64,000 nucleotides of DNA, from positions 115,816,376-115,880,375 of the forward strand of contig NC_083342.1 in the NCBI RefSeq assembly GCF_019175385.1. Direction: 5' to 3'. Position 1 is the stretch's first letter. Each line of letters begins with the position of its first letter. This DNA is from Lycium barbarum. Lineage: Eukaryota; Streptophyta; Magnoliopsida; Solanales; Solanaceae. This document shows positions 12,249 through 26,123 of this stretch, piece after piece. The translations under genes and the position numbers were made by a program. The notes beneath the pieces were generated by a model, which was not told the origin of the DNA, did no database searches, and saw only the letters and a list, made by a program, of their open reading frames with translations.

Positions 12249-15135
12249 ATGGCGTATGCTCGTGTTGCGCATGGGCCCAACACTTTGAATTATAGTGCAT
12301 CTATTTGTATGTAGTTGTGTTTGGATAGTGATAATATATATATATATATATATATATAATATGTTCAAAACACGATTAATATAACATTGTAGTTTATGCT
12401 CAGTATCTAAAACTTTATTATATTAGTATTTGCTACGAATACAAAGTCTGCAAAAATTTATTAATACTTTTTAAAAGAGAAGACTTGTTTAAAAGGAAAC
12501 TATTTTCCTCTCTTTGAGATAAAACAATAGCAATATTTAAACATCAGTTGATACTTTAATTTTAATTCGATTAATTTAAAGGTGTAAAATACTTATTATT
12601 TTTATCAAATTTTGATTTGGATAATTCTAATTCAAATTATTAAATTAATTTTACATGTTTTAAACGAAACAAAGTAGAAATTTGATTTTTCTATTTAAAC
12701 GAAGAACTACTATTTTTTATTTTTTGGTAAATATTCTCAATTTAGCTCATTTTACTTGTCATATTTTCTACACAATTGTAAAGATTTATGTATTGGGTAG
12801 TGATAGTATATATATTTTATATTGCTAATAAACATTCCTAAATTTGCACTTTCGATGCATATACATAGATGAACATTAATACATATACACAAATGTTATT
12901 TGTCTATTAAGTGGAATTATGTGAGTATGATAAAATAGTGAAAAGTAAAAAGAGTGTAAAAGTGACACGTGGCCAAAAATATAATTAATACCTGTCACTT
13001 GAAATGATATCATCTGTTGTGATGCAACTTTTATGAGCAAGGGCAAAATAGGAAAAGTACGAATATATTTAATACTAAGCTACAGTAAGATTCTACTTTT
13101 AACTAATAGAATTATTCAATGGCAAGTGCTTTGACCAAATTGCCCTTGGTTGACCTTGGTCGACGATCTACTTCTTCAACTCATGCGTTTATATTGTTTA
13201 GGTTTAAAAAAAGGAATTTGTCTATTACAAATTAAAAACTAAAAAAATGGAAGAAATTGCATGAATTGTCCTTCAAATGGGCTGGCAAAAATGCTGCAAA
13301 TGCACCGCGTGGTATAGAAATCCAACTGAATGAATCCAACTGAGGATACTTTGATAATTACATGGATATTGCTTGATTTTTTAATATGAAGTCCACTTTT
13401 TTTTTTGGATATTGCTTATTTTTTAATATGGGGTCCACATTATTTTTAAAAATATGGGGTTCATTTTTTTTTTAAACATGAGTTGGAGGTAAAAAATAGT
13501 ACCATATGTTTTCTAGACTGTTTAAAAAAAATGATATATTTTTATGTTTAGAAATTATTTAACTTGAAATTTTTCCTTTTACCTTTAATAAAATTATTTA
13601 AATTCACACAAATATCTATAATTTGTTTTAGACCACAAATTAGGACAGAGAGAGTACCTTTTAGTAATATAATTATGAAATTTTTATTACAGAAAATATT
13701 ATAATTCAATTAATTGAGAATATCAATAAATTATTTTACTTAGTTCGCTTCTCCCATATATGAATTTCCTGATTTGGTTCTCTATTGAAACATTTGAAAT
13801 TCACCTTTTCTTACCGAGTTTCATGCCATCATCTCTGTCTACTCAACAATACTGAAAAGCCCTTTCATGTGTCAGCATCTGCTGTAGTCTTAAATTTTTA
13901 AGTATAGACCAACTTCATCATTTTAAGAAAATATGTGTATACGTTTCTTGACCGTTTATATTTCGTCTTCTTGATGTTATTCCTCATTATTTGTGTGAAA
14001 CGTATGTGTCTAAACTTATACCCAAAGGTATAAGTTTTAAATCTTTTGGTTTTATGACTTTTTTAGCGATTTTTGTGTTCAATTTAAATCGTTATTTCTT
14101 TTTTTTTTTCGAACTTCTTCTTTATATTTTCTCTAAGCGTACCTTTACCATTTTCTGAACTTATTATCATTATTTAAATATCCTATTTTTTTCTGTTGCA
14201 ATTGTTTCCTACTTATTCACGTGGACCCCACCTTAATTTTTTTCCTAGCAATTGTCTCCTACTTCTTCACGTGGATCCCACCTTTATTTTTTTTGCAATT
14301 ATCTCCTAATTCTCCACGCGAACCTCACCTTAATTTTTTGTATCTGTACTATTATAGAAAAATGGGCCCACCTTAATTTTTTTTTTCATTCCTACTATTA
14401 TAGAAGATTGGATCCCACCTTTTTTTTTTTATAATTTTTCTACTATTAAAGAAGATTGAAGCCCACCTTTTTTTTTTTTTTAATTTTTTAACGACGGACG
14501 ATGAAAAAGTGAGCAACTCACTCTTTTTTTCTCATATAGAAGATTGGATACCACCTTTTTTTTTTTTTTTACAATTTTTCTACTATTAAAGGAGATTGGA
14601 GCCCGCCTTATTTTTTTAATTTTTTTGCCAACGGACGGCCAAAAAGTGAGCCACTCTCTCTTCTATATAGTTAAAAAAAACTCATAGAGGCACCAGTAAC
14701 AGCGAGGTACTTCTACAAAATTCTCAAAAGTTCAAACGTCCAGAGAATTTAGTATAACAGTGTGCTGTAATTTAAAAAAAAAAAAACAAAAAACAAAACA
14801 CACACAATAAAAGAGAGTAATTTAGGGCCCAGTGATTTAGTCGGTGGGTCAAAATAGTTTGGAAAATGCAAATTCGAGAAGCTTCACTCGTTATCAATAT
14901 GACACCATATACTAAAAAGCACTGTCCTTTTCGTTGTTTCACACAAGGAAGTAGAAGCAAGCAAGTAGCACAAGCTCTCAAGGTCAAGGGGAATTCTTTC
15001 AACTGATTTTCTCAATTCTGAATCTTGAAATTACTACCCAACCTCTTTCAATTTATTTTTCTTTCTAGTCCCGTTATAAAAAAAAATTATCATTCCTTTT
15101 TTCCCTAACTCTTTATTTTCAACTGAAACAATTAA
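12249..15135. other. AT-rich repeat DNA; pyrimidine-rich direct repeats at 14200-14680
   Basis: 12249-14190 has no gene. It holds a few remnants such as the Stowaway-like right end near 13640 (AGGACAGAGAGAGTACC). 14200-14680 contains five or six imperfect direct repeats of a phrase like ACTATTATAGAAGATTGG-CCCACC followed by a T run, ending CTTCTATATAG; it resembles the 5' portion of Solanaceae Helitron-like elements read on the minus strand. 14690-15135 is non-coding, with a (CA)n-like patch near 14795. Confidence 0.4.
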
Positions 15136-16398
15136 GGGCCTGTTTGGAAAGCCACTCAGGTAATTGGAATTGGATGTAATTGGGTGTAATTACACAGTTT
15201 AGCCTGTTTGTTTGACCAGGTAATTACACAGTTAGGTGAGAATTGGGGGTAATTGACAGGGTGTAATTACACTCTCCAATTCTCAAGGGGGCTTAGAATT
15301 GGGTGTAATTACACTCTGTAATTACAGAGTTACTTTTTAGTTTATTTCTTTTTTATTTTATTTTATTTTATTTTATTTCTTTTTTATTTTATTTTAATTT
15401 CTTTGTTTTTCTAATTTATTTTTTTATTTATATATTTTTTTTACTTTTTAATTATTTTTATTTTTTAAAATATATTTTATTTTTATATTATTTATATTTC
15501 ATTTCTTTTCTTCTCATTTTCAACCTTTACTTCTTGTGGTTCCATGTAATTGCTCTTTTTTTTTATTTTTTATTTTATTCATTTAGCATAACAATATTAT
15601 TATTCTAATTTTTTAAACTACATCTCTTAATATTAGAAAGAATGAGTCATTAACAAACTTGACATATAATGAGTGACGTTATTAAAGTATAATTTCGTTG
15701 TGAATGTGGTTATAGACTTATATTTTCCCTTTCTTTTGAATTATAGAAGTATTTACTTATGTTACGTTGGAACTTACTTATGTAATGTTGGAATTTGACA
15801 TAAGCGTATTATGTTAAAAAGATTTCTTTTGGATTTTGAATTTAGGTTATATTTTTTACTTTAATTTATTTGTTTTAATACTATTGACTTGTTATTTCAC
15901 ATTGCTTGTTGTTTATTTTTCAAACATTTGAATAATATTGTGGCATTATATTTATAAATATTCTTTTTTTTTCTCAAACATCAAATCCCATGATGTTCTC
16001 ACAAAAAAAGTATTTATAATCAATTAAAATAAAAATATTATTAATTTGAATTATATATCAACTATTTTTTACAATTTTAGTTACAAATATATGATTATTA
16101 ATTAACATATTTTCAAGAAATAATGTGTTATTAAATAGTTAATTTAATATCATGTATAAAGGCACATATTTTAAATATTAATTTTAAATTTTTTATAATG
16201 AAGTTTTATTTTAAAATTAAACTAACTGTGTAATTACACTTGTGCAACCAAACAGCACGCTTGTAATTACACTGTAATTACATTATAACAAACAAACAGG
16301 TCATTGTAATTACAATACTGTGTAATTACTAGGCTGTGTAATTACTAGGGTAGTAATTACACCAATTCCAATTACCAGGTGGCTTTCCAAACAGACCC
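15136..16398. mobile_element. Tourist-like (PIF/Harbinger) non-autonomous element
   Basis: It begins GGGCCTGTTTGGAAAGCCAC and ends in the inverted GTGGCTTTCCAAACAGACCC, flanked by TAA on both sides. Subterminal zones are packed with TGTAATTACA motifs in both orientations. It is 1263 bp long, AT-rich and has no ORF. It sits just upstream of the MLF-like gene. Confidence 0.8.
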
Positions 16399-17040
16399 TA
16401 AAGAACATTTCTCATATGTGTAACTAACAATGCAAAATTCAAAAGTGCTTTCTTTAAACTCCGTGCCAGGTGAAAATCAGACAAACAAAATTTAAACGGA
16501 GTAACTAATATGTATTCTAAATTTCATCTGGTATTAGCTTAACCTGTGACAAAAAATAACATTTGTTTTATACAAGAAGTGAAAAAGCTACTTCCTTTTT
16601 GGTGGGGTTTGTTTGTAATGATCGTTTTCTTGAACAGTGAATAATGTCGAAGTTCTTTGGAGGAAAAGACCCTTTTGATGATCCATTTTTCAAGGAACCA
16701 TTTGGTGGTTGGTTTGGTTGGAACGACCCGTTTGATGGACAACAAGGCTCTGGGAAGCAAATTACCATTGAAGAGCTAAATCCTGAAGGTGATGGTGATC
16801 AGGCTCAGGAAAATTCTGAACCAAGTAAAGACTTGGTTGTTAAGAACAAGAAACCAAGCAAAAAATCCAACGGTTAGTGCTGTTCTTTAACTTAGAGTTC
16901 AATTAACTTACCTGGTTATAGTTTATACATAAAATTCATATTTTTCTGTGTGAAATTATAGAATTCATTTTTTTTCCATATAGGTGATAGGTTGATAGCT
17001 ACTAGTTGAGGAGAGTTTTGGTCTTACTAGAGAAATTTTA

Positions 17041-17160
17041 ATATTATTATTGTTGTTGTTGTTATTGTTATTGTTATTGTTGTTATTATTATTATTATTA
17101 TTATTATTTGTAGTAATAGTAGTAATTATAGTAGTAGTAATAATATTATTATATATGTAT
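17041..17160. repeat. Trinucleotide microsatellite (GTT/ATT)n in MLF intron 1
   Basis: Runs of TTGTTGTTG, TTATTATTA and GTAGTAGTAA are mixed over about 120 bases within the first intron. Confidence 0.8.
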
Positions 17161-18083
17161 ATATATTACTTATAGTTCATACTTTATTTTATTTAGTATG
17201 TTGATGATATGAAATGAGCTTGAATGAAAGTGCAAATTCATATAGCCGATCCCAACTTGTTTTGAGATTGATGTGTAGTTGTTGTTGTTTGAATTTTTGT
17301 GAATTTAATTTATAGGGAGCCACAGTTTAAGCTACCGCAGAGTTGCTTATGGTGGTTTAAATGGGATGTACTACAGTTGCTCGGAAGGAAGAATGACTGG
17401 TCCTGATGGGGTGAGTAGTTTTATCGGGATCATAGAGGTAGCTACTCTTGCTTCTTGTATGATTATTAGTACATTGTTTAAACAAATTGCAAAGTTTTTG
17501 TTTTACTGCATAGGTGGTTCTAGCAGAAATGAAAGAAGACAATAAGACGATTGGAGAGTCCCTGCACACAATTTCCAAAGGGATTCACGACAAGGTATTT
17601 CTCTTCTTAATAAATGTATAATTAAAGGGCACTGTTCATTGGTCCTCTTTAATTTATTAGGTTATTCAGATGTAAACTACTTCTTTTCGAGATTGAAATT
17701 CTTCTTTTAGTTGTTTGTCAGGACATCGAATTCTACTAAGTTGCCTTGTTTGCTCTATAATACAATTACTTCTCTCTTAAAAAAAAATTAATAACTAAGT
17801 GCCTCGTTTGTTATCCCTCGGTAGTAAATAAAAATTGAGCAGAGATTGTATTGTTGTCCTGATTATATCCGTGAGCTTTATGCAGGGCCATTCTGTCACA
17901 AAAAAGCATAGTTCAGATGGGCGAGAGGACACACTGCAGACTTTGCACAATCTCAACGAAGGTATTTCCATTTCAACAACATGATAGATGCCATGCCTTT
18001 TGAGTTAGAGGAGGGCTAATATAATGGTATTTGATTTACATTTAGACGAGCTTGGCGACTTTGAACAAAATTGGAAAGCTAAT

Positions 18084-20404
18084 TGTCACGCCCCGAACTT
18101 GGGCCTGGACGTAACACGGCACCCGGTGCCTGACTGCATGTGACCGAGCGAACCAACTGGCTGACTGAATCAACATGTGATATCAAAACATAACTGAATG
18201 TGGAAACAATTAAACACATGCTGATATACTAAAGGTCTGACTGAAATCATAATGCGGAAATACTTAGACAATCTGAAATATATCTGAAAGTAGCCAACAT
18301 GGCTAAACCAAAACAACTGAACGACTGAGTATAACTGTTTACAAGGCTAACATAACAAATATCCGACTGTCTGAACTGTGTCTATGAAGCCTCTAAGAGT
18401 ACTGAATAATATAACTGTCTATAAACTGAATTAACTAGATAGCTGACAACGCCCCGAAGGAATTTGGGGCTCACCAGTAGCTGATACGTGCACTCCTAAA
18501 TAGCTGAGTCGTCAACCTGTGTATCGTTGCCTGCATCGCGAGATGCAGGCCCCCAAGCAATAAAAAGGGACATCAGCACATTTGAATTGTACTGGTATGT
18601 AAAGCAACTGAAGCAATAAAATACTGAAACTGAAACTAATAACTGTAACTGTAATAGCAAGGAAGTAAATATGTGAATGCTCCCTGCTCTGTATCTGAAT
18701 CATCTGTATTATCTGTGTTTGTATATGTGGGGCCTCGGCCCAATAATAAATGCACGCTATGGCCTCGGCCTAGTAGTGCGTCAGTCAATGGCCTCGGCCA
18801 TGTATACGTATACACAAGACTGTGTTGTGCCCTCGGGCAAAATCACATATGTATAATTATGGTTAATTAATAAGGACTGAGACCATAACAACAATGAACA
18901 ATTCTGAACTGAAATAGACATGTTGGACTGAATTGAAAACACTGACTGTTTATGAGCATACTGAATTTCTAGACTGAGACTCATGTGGTAACAATACATA
19001 AGTCTATAAAGATTACGTGCTGAGTTCATGATATTCAAATTGATAACCATGAACGAATTCTGTAACTGCAAACCTAGAAGATAACAGTTCTACAACATAT
19101 CATAAAACTAGGGCTAAACTCTACTTTGAGTCGAATTATTGACAAGTATGAAGAATGAGGCGTAGGGAGAATCATGAACATTCCCTAACGTAGATAGTTA
19201 GCCTCACATACCTTAATTCCAGCCTTTGAGCGTAATACAATGTTCGTCAACCCTTTCAACTTTGATCTATATCAATACAAGTCAAAGGAATTCTATATTA
19301 GCAATAATATTCATGTTTTGGTCATCTAACGCATTTTATCAAACACTTAATGGGCTTGAAGCTCCACAGTCTCCATTAATGGTGATTTCTTCACCCAATT
19401 CCCATTCTATTACTTCTAGGTGATTCTACAATCTTAATTAGATGTAATTAACATTCATTCTTCATCACCCATATGAATACAACAATCCCAAGTCAACAAT
19501 CCAAAAACCCTAGCATAGTTCATATAATTCTCTTTATCAAACCCATTTACTATTCTCCCAAGAACTTATCAACACTTTAATCATCATGAAACATCATAAA
19601 ACTTACCTTAGTTATTGTAGGAATAAGCCTTGAGTTGAAATACTTCACTTGAACAAAACTCTAATTCCACCTTCCATGGAATTTCTTGACTTGAATGGAT
19701 TTGATGTGTTTCTCACACTTAGTTTTGTGGATTGATGAAATGGATCTTTAGTTTCACTTGGATTCTTGCATATGAAGTGTTTGGATGGCTCTAGAGAACC
19801 CTTGAGTCGTGGAGGAGAAATAGGAATGAAAAAAATGAGCTTGGGTCTCTTATTAACATCTTAAAATCTGATCCGTCGGGCAATTCTACGCCCATTTTTA
19901 CGTCCTGTACAATTTGTACGGACCGTATATCATTCCGTATAATCAATCCAGTGATTTGGACATTCTGGACCAATTATACGGCTGGAATATACGGCCCGTA
20001 TAATTTTTACGGTCCGTATGTTCCACCGTATAATTTTTACGGTTCGTATGTTTCCACCGTAACTGACAGAATACTGTTTAGTAAAATGGGCATAACTTTA
20101 TGCACAGATGTCCGTTTGAGGCCCATAATATACCGTTGGAAAGCTATTTCAAAGGGCTACAACTTTCATCAAGGAAGTTTTCCCAAATTCCAAATTAATA
20201 ATGGGGTTATGGTCATTGGAAGTAAGACCTTCTATAAACTCACTTGTAAACATGCCCCGTAGAGTGGTTTTCAACTTTGCTTTGCCCAAAGACTCTTCTC
20301 ATGACTTAATTGGTTTTCAAAACACTTCCTATAAACCTCATTTTGGTTCCATTATATTATCATCTTATGAGTCAAACTTTCGCCCGAAGCTACGAGGTGT
20401 TACA
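18084..20404. mobile_element. Solo LTR, copy 2, inside exon 5 of the MLF-like gene
   Basis: The 2321-bp sequence starts TGTCACGCCCCGAACTTGGG and ends CTACGAGGTGTTACA. It is flanked by a perfect 5-bp direct repeat CTAAT (18079-18083 and 20405-20409), and joining the flanks restores ...AAAGCTAATGCTGATAAG... (KANADK) in frame. Internal features are three GGCCTCGGCC palindromes at about 18727-18800 and a cluster of TACGG-CCGTA palindromes at 19911-20055. No coding region is present. Confidence 0.9.
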
Positions 20405-22738
20405 CTAATGCTGATAAGTATTTGCCCGGATGGGATAAGGGTTTCAGCTTGCTGGAGAATCAAGGTAGGTTGTTTGAATTCCATGTCCTTGAGTTCGTGC
20501 CATTAATTTCCAGACTTGATACTTGAGAATACACAAACACTGAAATATCATTGATTTTGCTGCTTCTATCCAGTTAACATGATTTTCCAGTTAACCTAAT
20601 CGTTCAAATGTTACAGCCGGTGGACTCTCTAGTTAGCTATAATCATATTTCTTTGCACAGGCATTTCATTTTCTGTGCCCAGTTCAGCACTCAACAAAAG
20701 CTAATAATTATTTCTTCTTTTAAGAAGGTGATTTAGGGCCTGTTTGGGATGTGGCACCTTTTAGTGGATGAACAGTAACTTTGATTAAGACCATATGAAG
20801 CTAATGAGGCGGAAGAAAACATATAGGTGAAAGGAAATGAGTCCCCAAGTCAGTTTGATAGATGGGACTACTTTTGAACTCTGATAGGATAAATCGACAA
20901 CAATGTACGTATCGTAAATGATTGAGTGAACACAGCTTAGGAGCAGAAGAAGAAAAATGGGTGAAAGAATATGAGTCCTCGAGCTGCTTAGCTATATAGG
21001 CTGATCCTAACTCCATGACAACATTGTGTTTACTGTAAAAGATTAAAACCACTTGAGATCAGTGCACAGCATAAATATCTCTGACCCAAAAGTTCACCAT
21101 ATACTTATGGTTAAAGCTTTGCATTTTCATGTCTAAAACAGCTCTAATGATGTTATTATATTTCAGAATTTCCTCTAATTGCTAGCGTGTTTAGACATAC
21201 GAAGAATACTGCCTCTTTTTATATGCTTGTCAGTGTCTATGCTATATTTGATTATGTTAGTTTTCATCCAACTTTTTTATTAAAAAGCAGAAGTAACGTT
21301 GACATGCTTCTCCTTGCACATGATACTTCTGAATACCCATGATACTTCTGAATACCGTTAACGGTAATAATTAGTACCAGCTCAGTAAGTCCGCTTTGTT
21401 TAACAGATGCTCTCATTTCATAAAGAAAATGAGCAAATAGTAGCTGTTTCAGATGAGAAACACTAAACCAGCTATAGGAGTTGAGATTAATCTGAACTTT
21501 ACCTGGATGAATGCACCTATCAAAACAAAAAGTTTATACTTTACTGAGAACAGAACTATTTAGAAGCTAGAGTTCATTGCAAGAAGACCATATCTTACAT
21601 GAAAGTTCGAGATCAAATCAAGACCGTAACTTTGTGACTGAACTAAGAATCATAAAGTCATGAAGACATATCTTTCACTGATGAATGTGCAGCATTGCTG
21701 CAATTATAGATTTAACACTTGTTGATCTTTTGACTTATGCAGTTATAGAAAACTATAGAATCTCCTTGTTCCCTGTAGTCATAGAATTTGGACACGTGCA
21801 TTTTTAACTTCTGTGTATCCTGTAAAGGGTATTATGCTTGTGCTGTATGGTTTTGCACTGATATGTTGCACGAGTAGTTTTGACAGTCTATTCAACATGT
21901 GTAGGGTCTATTAGCAGCTTGTGGGATGACTTTGCAAATTGGAAGCAGTGGCGGAGCCAGGATTTTCACTAAGGGGGTTCAAAAATATAAAAGAGTAAGA
22001 AACGAAAAAGTCAATGGAGTTCAACATCTACAATTTATACATAAAAAAAAAAAAATTAACCTTGTGTATACATGGTAATTTTTCGCCGAAGGGGGTTTAG
22101 GTGAACACCCTGGCCACCACTTGGCTCCGCCTCTATAAACAGACAGTAAATATCACAATACCATTCAGCTCGCAAAGCATGCTACTTAATTGTCATAATG
22201 TTGTCATGCCTAACATAAACTACGAGCGTCACCTTTGGAATACTGGATTGTCTATTTGTGTGCTACATGAAACGAAACTAACAATATTTTCACAACACTC
22301 ACAGGATCATTAACATGTTTAAAATTTAAGAATAGTAAATAAAAAGAGAAACAACTGACCTCTTGTCAAAGAATCAAAGTCCAACTCACACGAACAGGTC
22401 TCTGTAGCAAATAAATACATAAAGGAAAACCTCAAACAAGCCATATTACAGACCAGCAATTAGATTCACATTGCATAACTTATGGACCACCATATAGTAA
22501 ACAGACAACAAACATATTGATGAAAGGCACAAAAATTAAACCATAAAAACATGAAATATGAGAATTTATCACAGAATCAATCTAGAAAGATTAATAGACA
22601 AAGTTAAGCAGAGTACCAAGAGAAAGTTGCAGAATCAGAGGAGAAAACTGGAAGTAAGAAGTTTCCATTATCAAAGGCAACTGGAAGGTGCCATATTACA
22701 AAAGCAAAAGCTTGGGAGCTTTTGAAGCAAAAACAAAA

Positions 22739-22843
22739 GCTAGTAAGCTTTTGGAGTGGAAACTAAGTTAGACTATGCAAGAACCATGGAGCTAGTAAGC
22801 TTTTGGAGTGGAAACTAAGTTAGACTATGCAAGAACCATAGAG
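22739..22843. repeat. 52-bp tandem duplication in the hAT 3' region
   Basis: GCTAGTAAGCTTTTGGAGTG and the following bases through AAGAACCAT occur twice in a row with period 52, differing by one base. It abuts the transposase stop codon region. Confidence 0.85.
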
Positions 22844-22845
22844 CT

Positions 22846-25540
22846 TTACAATTGTACTCTACGAGATTTCATTTCTTGAAATGTCTTAATAATTGCATCA
22901 TTAGAAATATTATCAAATAAATCTTTTTCTAGATAAGGCACCAAACAACCGCTAAAAAAATCATCACTCATTTGACTCCGCAAGTCATTCTTGATAAACT
23001 TCATTGCCGAAAAAGCTCTTTCAACGGATGCAGTGGCAACTGGCAAAAGCAAAGCAAGTTTCACTAAGCGGAATACAAGAGGATAATTTGAATGCTTCTT
23101 TGTCTGAACTAATCTTTTCGAAAGATCACAAAGCCCTTTTAGATCGAAAAACCTTTCATCAACATCACGAACATCAATAATGTAACTTGCAAGTTGATTC
23201 TCAAGAGCACTCATATTGAACTCATCAAAGTCATCAGGATATAACGCAGCCATTTTCATTATCTTTCTGATGTCGAAACTTGAAAAAGAGTCAATTGGAT
23301 TCAAACAAGCAATTCCACGAAGCAAATTAGTCGTCGCTTCGCCAAAACGATCTTTAAGCTCTTGAAGTTGCCAATCAATAATATTGCAAAACACTTCAAC
23401 ACGATAATGATGTAAGACTGTATTGTCACCAAGTCTTCGTCGTGATCTTAAAGAGCTAACATATGGATCCTTAAAGTTAGGTACCAAAATTTCATGCTTG
23501 ATACAAAATAAAGATACCTTAGCAATGAGAGAATCCCATTCCTCATCCCTATAAGCTTGCAACCTTATTTTTGCTACTTCAAGAAGTAGCATGGCATTTG
23601 CCAAATCTTGCTCCTTTTTTTGTAAGCAATTGTTAAGCTCATTTGTGATTGCTAAAACCTCACTCATCAAATACAACATGAATGCAACCTCATATGTTCG
23701 ACAAGCGTCGAGATATCCCATTGCCTTGGCTCTTTCATCCATTAATCGTGCATCGTGAACAAGTGATTCAAGAACATTAACAATAGAGCCATACATAAGA
23801 ATAAAATTGTTAAAAGATTTATAATGAGATCCCCAACGAGTATCACAAGCTCTTGAAAGACCAAGTTCTTGATTCAAGCCCCTACCGGTTATAAGCTCAC
23901 CCATATCTAATGCCTCTTGAATTCTTTCTTTTTGAGAATCTCGAAATTCATCCATACGCTTAAAAGAAGATCCCAATACATTCAAAATATTTGAAACCAA
24001 TACCACAAGTTTTCCCACTTCAATACATTTTTTAGAGACTGCAACAAGAGTTAGTTGAAGTTGATGAGCAAAACAATGAATGGAATGAGCCGATCTACTT
24101 TCTTGCCTAATCAACATTTTAAGGCCATTGATCTCACCTTGCATATTGCTTGCCCCATCATAACATTGTCCACGTACATGTGATAGACTCAAGGAATGTT
24201 GAGCAAGTAAATTAACGATCGCCCTCTTTAAAGATAAAGCACTAGTATCGTGAACGTGAACAATGTCAATAAGTCGCTCCATCACAATTCCCTTTCTATC
24301 AATATATCGTAAGACAATAGCCATTTGCTCCTTGCGTGACACATCAAAAGACTCATCAACTAGTAAAGCAAAGTAGTCACCATTTAATTCATCAAGAATA
24401 GCTTTAATTGTTTCTATTTTACATGATGTCACTATATCTTTCTGAATCCCTGGAGAAGTCATTTGATCATTTTGAGGAGCATGTTCCAGTACATAATCAC
24501 GAATATTATCACACTTTTTCCCATACCATGAGAGAATATGAAGAAAATTACCCCTACTAAGTGATGATTTAGATTCATCGTGACCTCGAAATGCAAATCC
24601 TTGAGTTACAAGAAGCCTTACTACATCAACTGAAGCACTTAAGCAAACCCAATATGCATGTTTAAATTGATTAAATTGTCTCCCAAGTGCAAATTCAACA
24701 GACTGTTGTTGTCACATTAAATCTTGACATTTCTTTTTTGATTGATTATGTACGCTGTTCTGTAGACCAATATGTCCCCCAAGACTACTCTTTTTGTGCC
24801 AACTCTTAAACCCAGTAGTTGAAAATGCTTCACCTCCACCTTGATGAATGCTATGGCCTTTAAATAGATAAAAATACAAACAATAGACTGCGTCTTTACT
24901 AACACTATACTCCAACCAATCATGATATACATCATCAAACCATTCAGAATTAAAACGACGCATTGATCCAGAAATATTCGTTTGAGGATACTCACGCTGA
25001 AGCAACCGAGGTTGACAAGGGCCATTCTGAAGGTATGCTCTTCTAATAACATCACGATGATTTGGATGATAGTCCAAAATTGGAGTTCTTTCACCCGGAT
25101 CATAGTTTAAAGTACTCAAATCAAATTCTTGAGAAGAATGTAACACTACTTCCGAACAGTTGGCATTTGCTTCTTGGTTAAGTTGACTAGGAGACGCTAA
25201 ACTTGATTTTGGTACTTTGGTAAAATACTTTTTCAGTGAATGTTGAGACTGAATCGTAAAAGTAAGAATTTTGTTAGACTAGTTACCAGCAAATTGAAGC
25301 AATCTATCTAATCTTCATAGCAAATATATAGAATTCTGGAAAAAAAAATATCTCTGCTATTCTGATATATTAATTGCTTGTCCTATTAGGATTTAGGAAC
25401 ATGCTAAATTTATAGAAGAAATTATCTTTGTAGACCATTTGTATATCATTCTGCAAAAATGAATTTGTGTTTGAATAATGCCTATTCTCTTGAGAAAGAA
25501 TAGAAAAAGAAGGGAACTAAGAACTTACTGAGGAAGCCAT
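22846..25540 (-). pseudogene. hAT transposase (TTF zinc finger / DUF4371 / hAT dimerisation), one nonsense codon
   Basis: Exon 1 is ATGGCTTCCTCA at 25540-25529 followed by a GTAAGT donor. Exon 2 runs from 25248 (after GATTCAG) to the stop at 22846, opening SQHSLKKYFTKV. Together they give 804 codons in one frame, interrupted only by a TGA at 24714-24712 (codon 183), in the phrase CQDLM*QQQSV. Domains in order are a TTF-type zinc-finger-like region (about 85-180), a DUF4371/RNase H-like catalytic region with FALLVDES and SIHCFAHQLQLTL, and a C-terminal hAT dimerisation motif (LALLLPVATASVERAFSAMK). In the family the stop position usually holds Arg, so CGA to TGA, a methyl-CpG transition, is the simplest explanation (inference). 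An alternative first exon start exists at 25852 in a duplicated copy. Confidence 0.85.
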
Positions 25541-26123
25541 GGATGGAGACTGGAGAGCAACAACGAGCGCAACAGCTTCAGCAACAATCAAGTATCAATA
25601 GAGCAAAAAAAAAAAATGTAAGAGGCAGAAATGAATAGTGAGGTCGTGTGAAATGTAAAAGAGTGAAAGAGCAGGAACTATGCAATAGGATTTTTTTTAT
25701 TATTTGCCTTTTAGATTAGGGATTTTATTCAAATCCCAATTAGATCTGCCCAGTTATTAAACGTGGTCGTTTTGTTTGTTTTAAAAAATATTGAAAACGC
25801 CTGAAGGAAAAATAGAAAAAGAAGGGAACTAAGAACTTACTGAGGAAGCCATGGATGGAGACTGGAGAGCAACAACGAGCGCAACAGCTTCAGCAACAAT
25901 CAAGTATCAATAGAGCAAAAAAAAAATGTAAGAGGCAGAAATGAATAGTGAGGTCGTGTGAAATGTAAAAGAGTGAAAGAGCAGGAACTATGCAATAGGG
26001 TTTTTTTTATTATTTGCCTTTTAGATTAGGGATTTTATTCAAATCCCAATTAGATCTGCCCAGTTATTAAACGTGGTCGTTTTGTTTGTTTTAAAAAATA
26101 TTGAAAACGCCTGAAGGAAAAAT
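25500..26123. repeat. Tandem duplication of 312 bp covering transposase promoter and first exon
   Basis: The block starting TAGAAAAAGAAGGGAACTAA at about 25501 is repeated at about 25813 with only a few differences (A-run length, one G/A). Each copy contains GAGGAAGCCAT, the reverse of the ATG exon with its GTAAGT donor, and ends ACGCCTGAAGGAAAAA. Translation could start at 25540 or 25852. Confidence 0.9.

Noticed and set aside
20201..20506. ORF across the LTR/exon boundary
   Set aside because: It mostly translates the solo LTR and is out of frame with the MLF exon.
24717..25103. 128-codon minus ORF
   Set aside because: Alternate frame of the hAT transposase N-terminal part.
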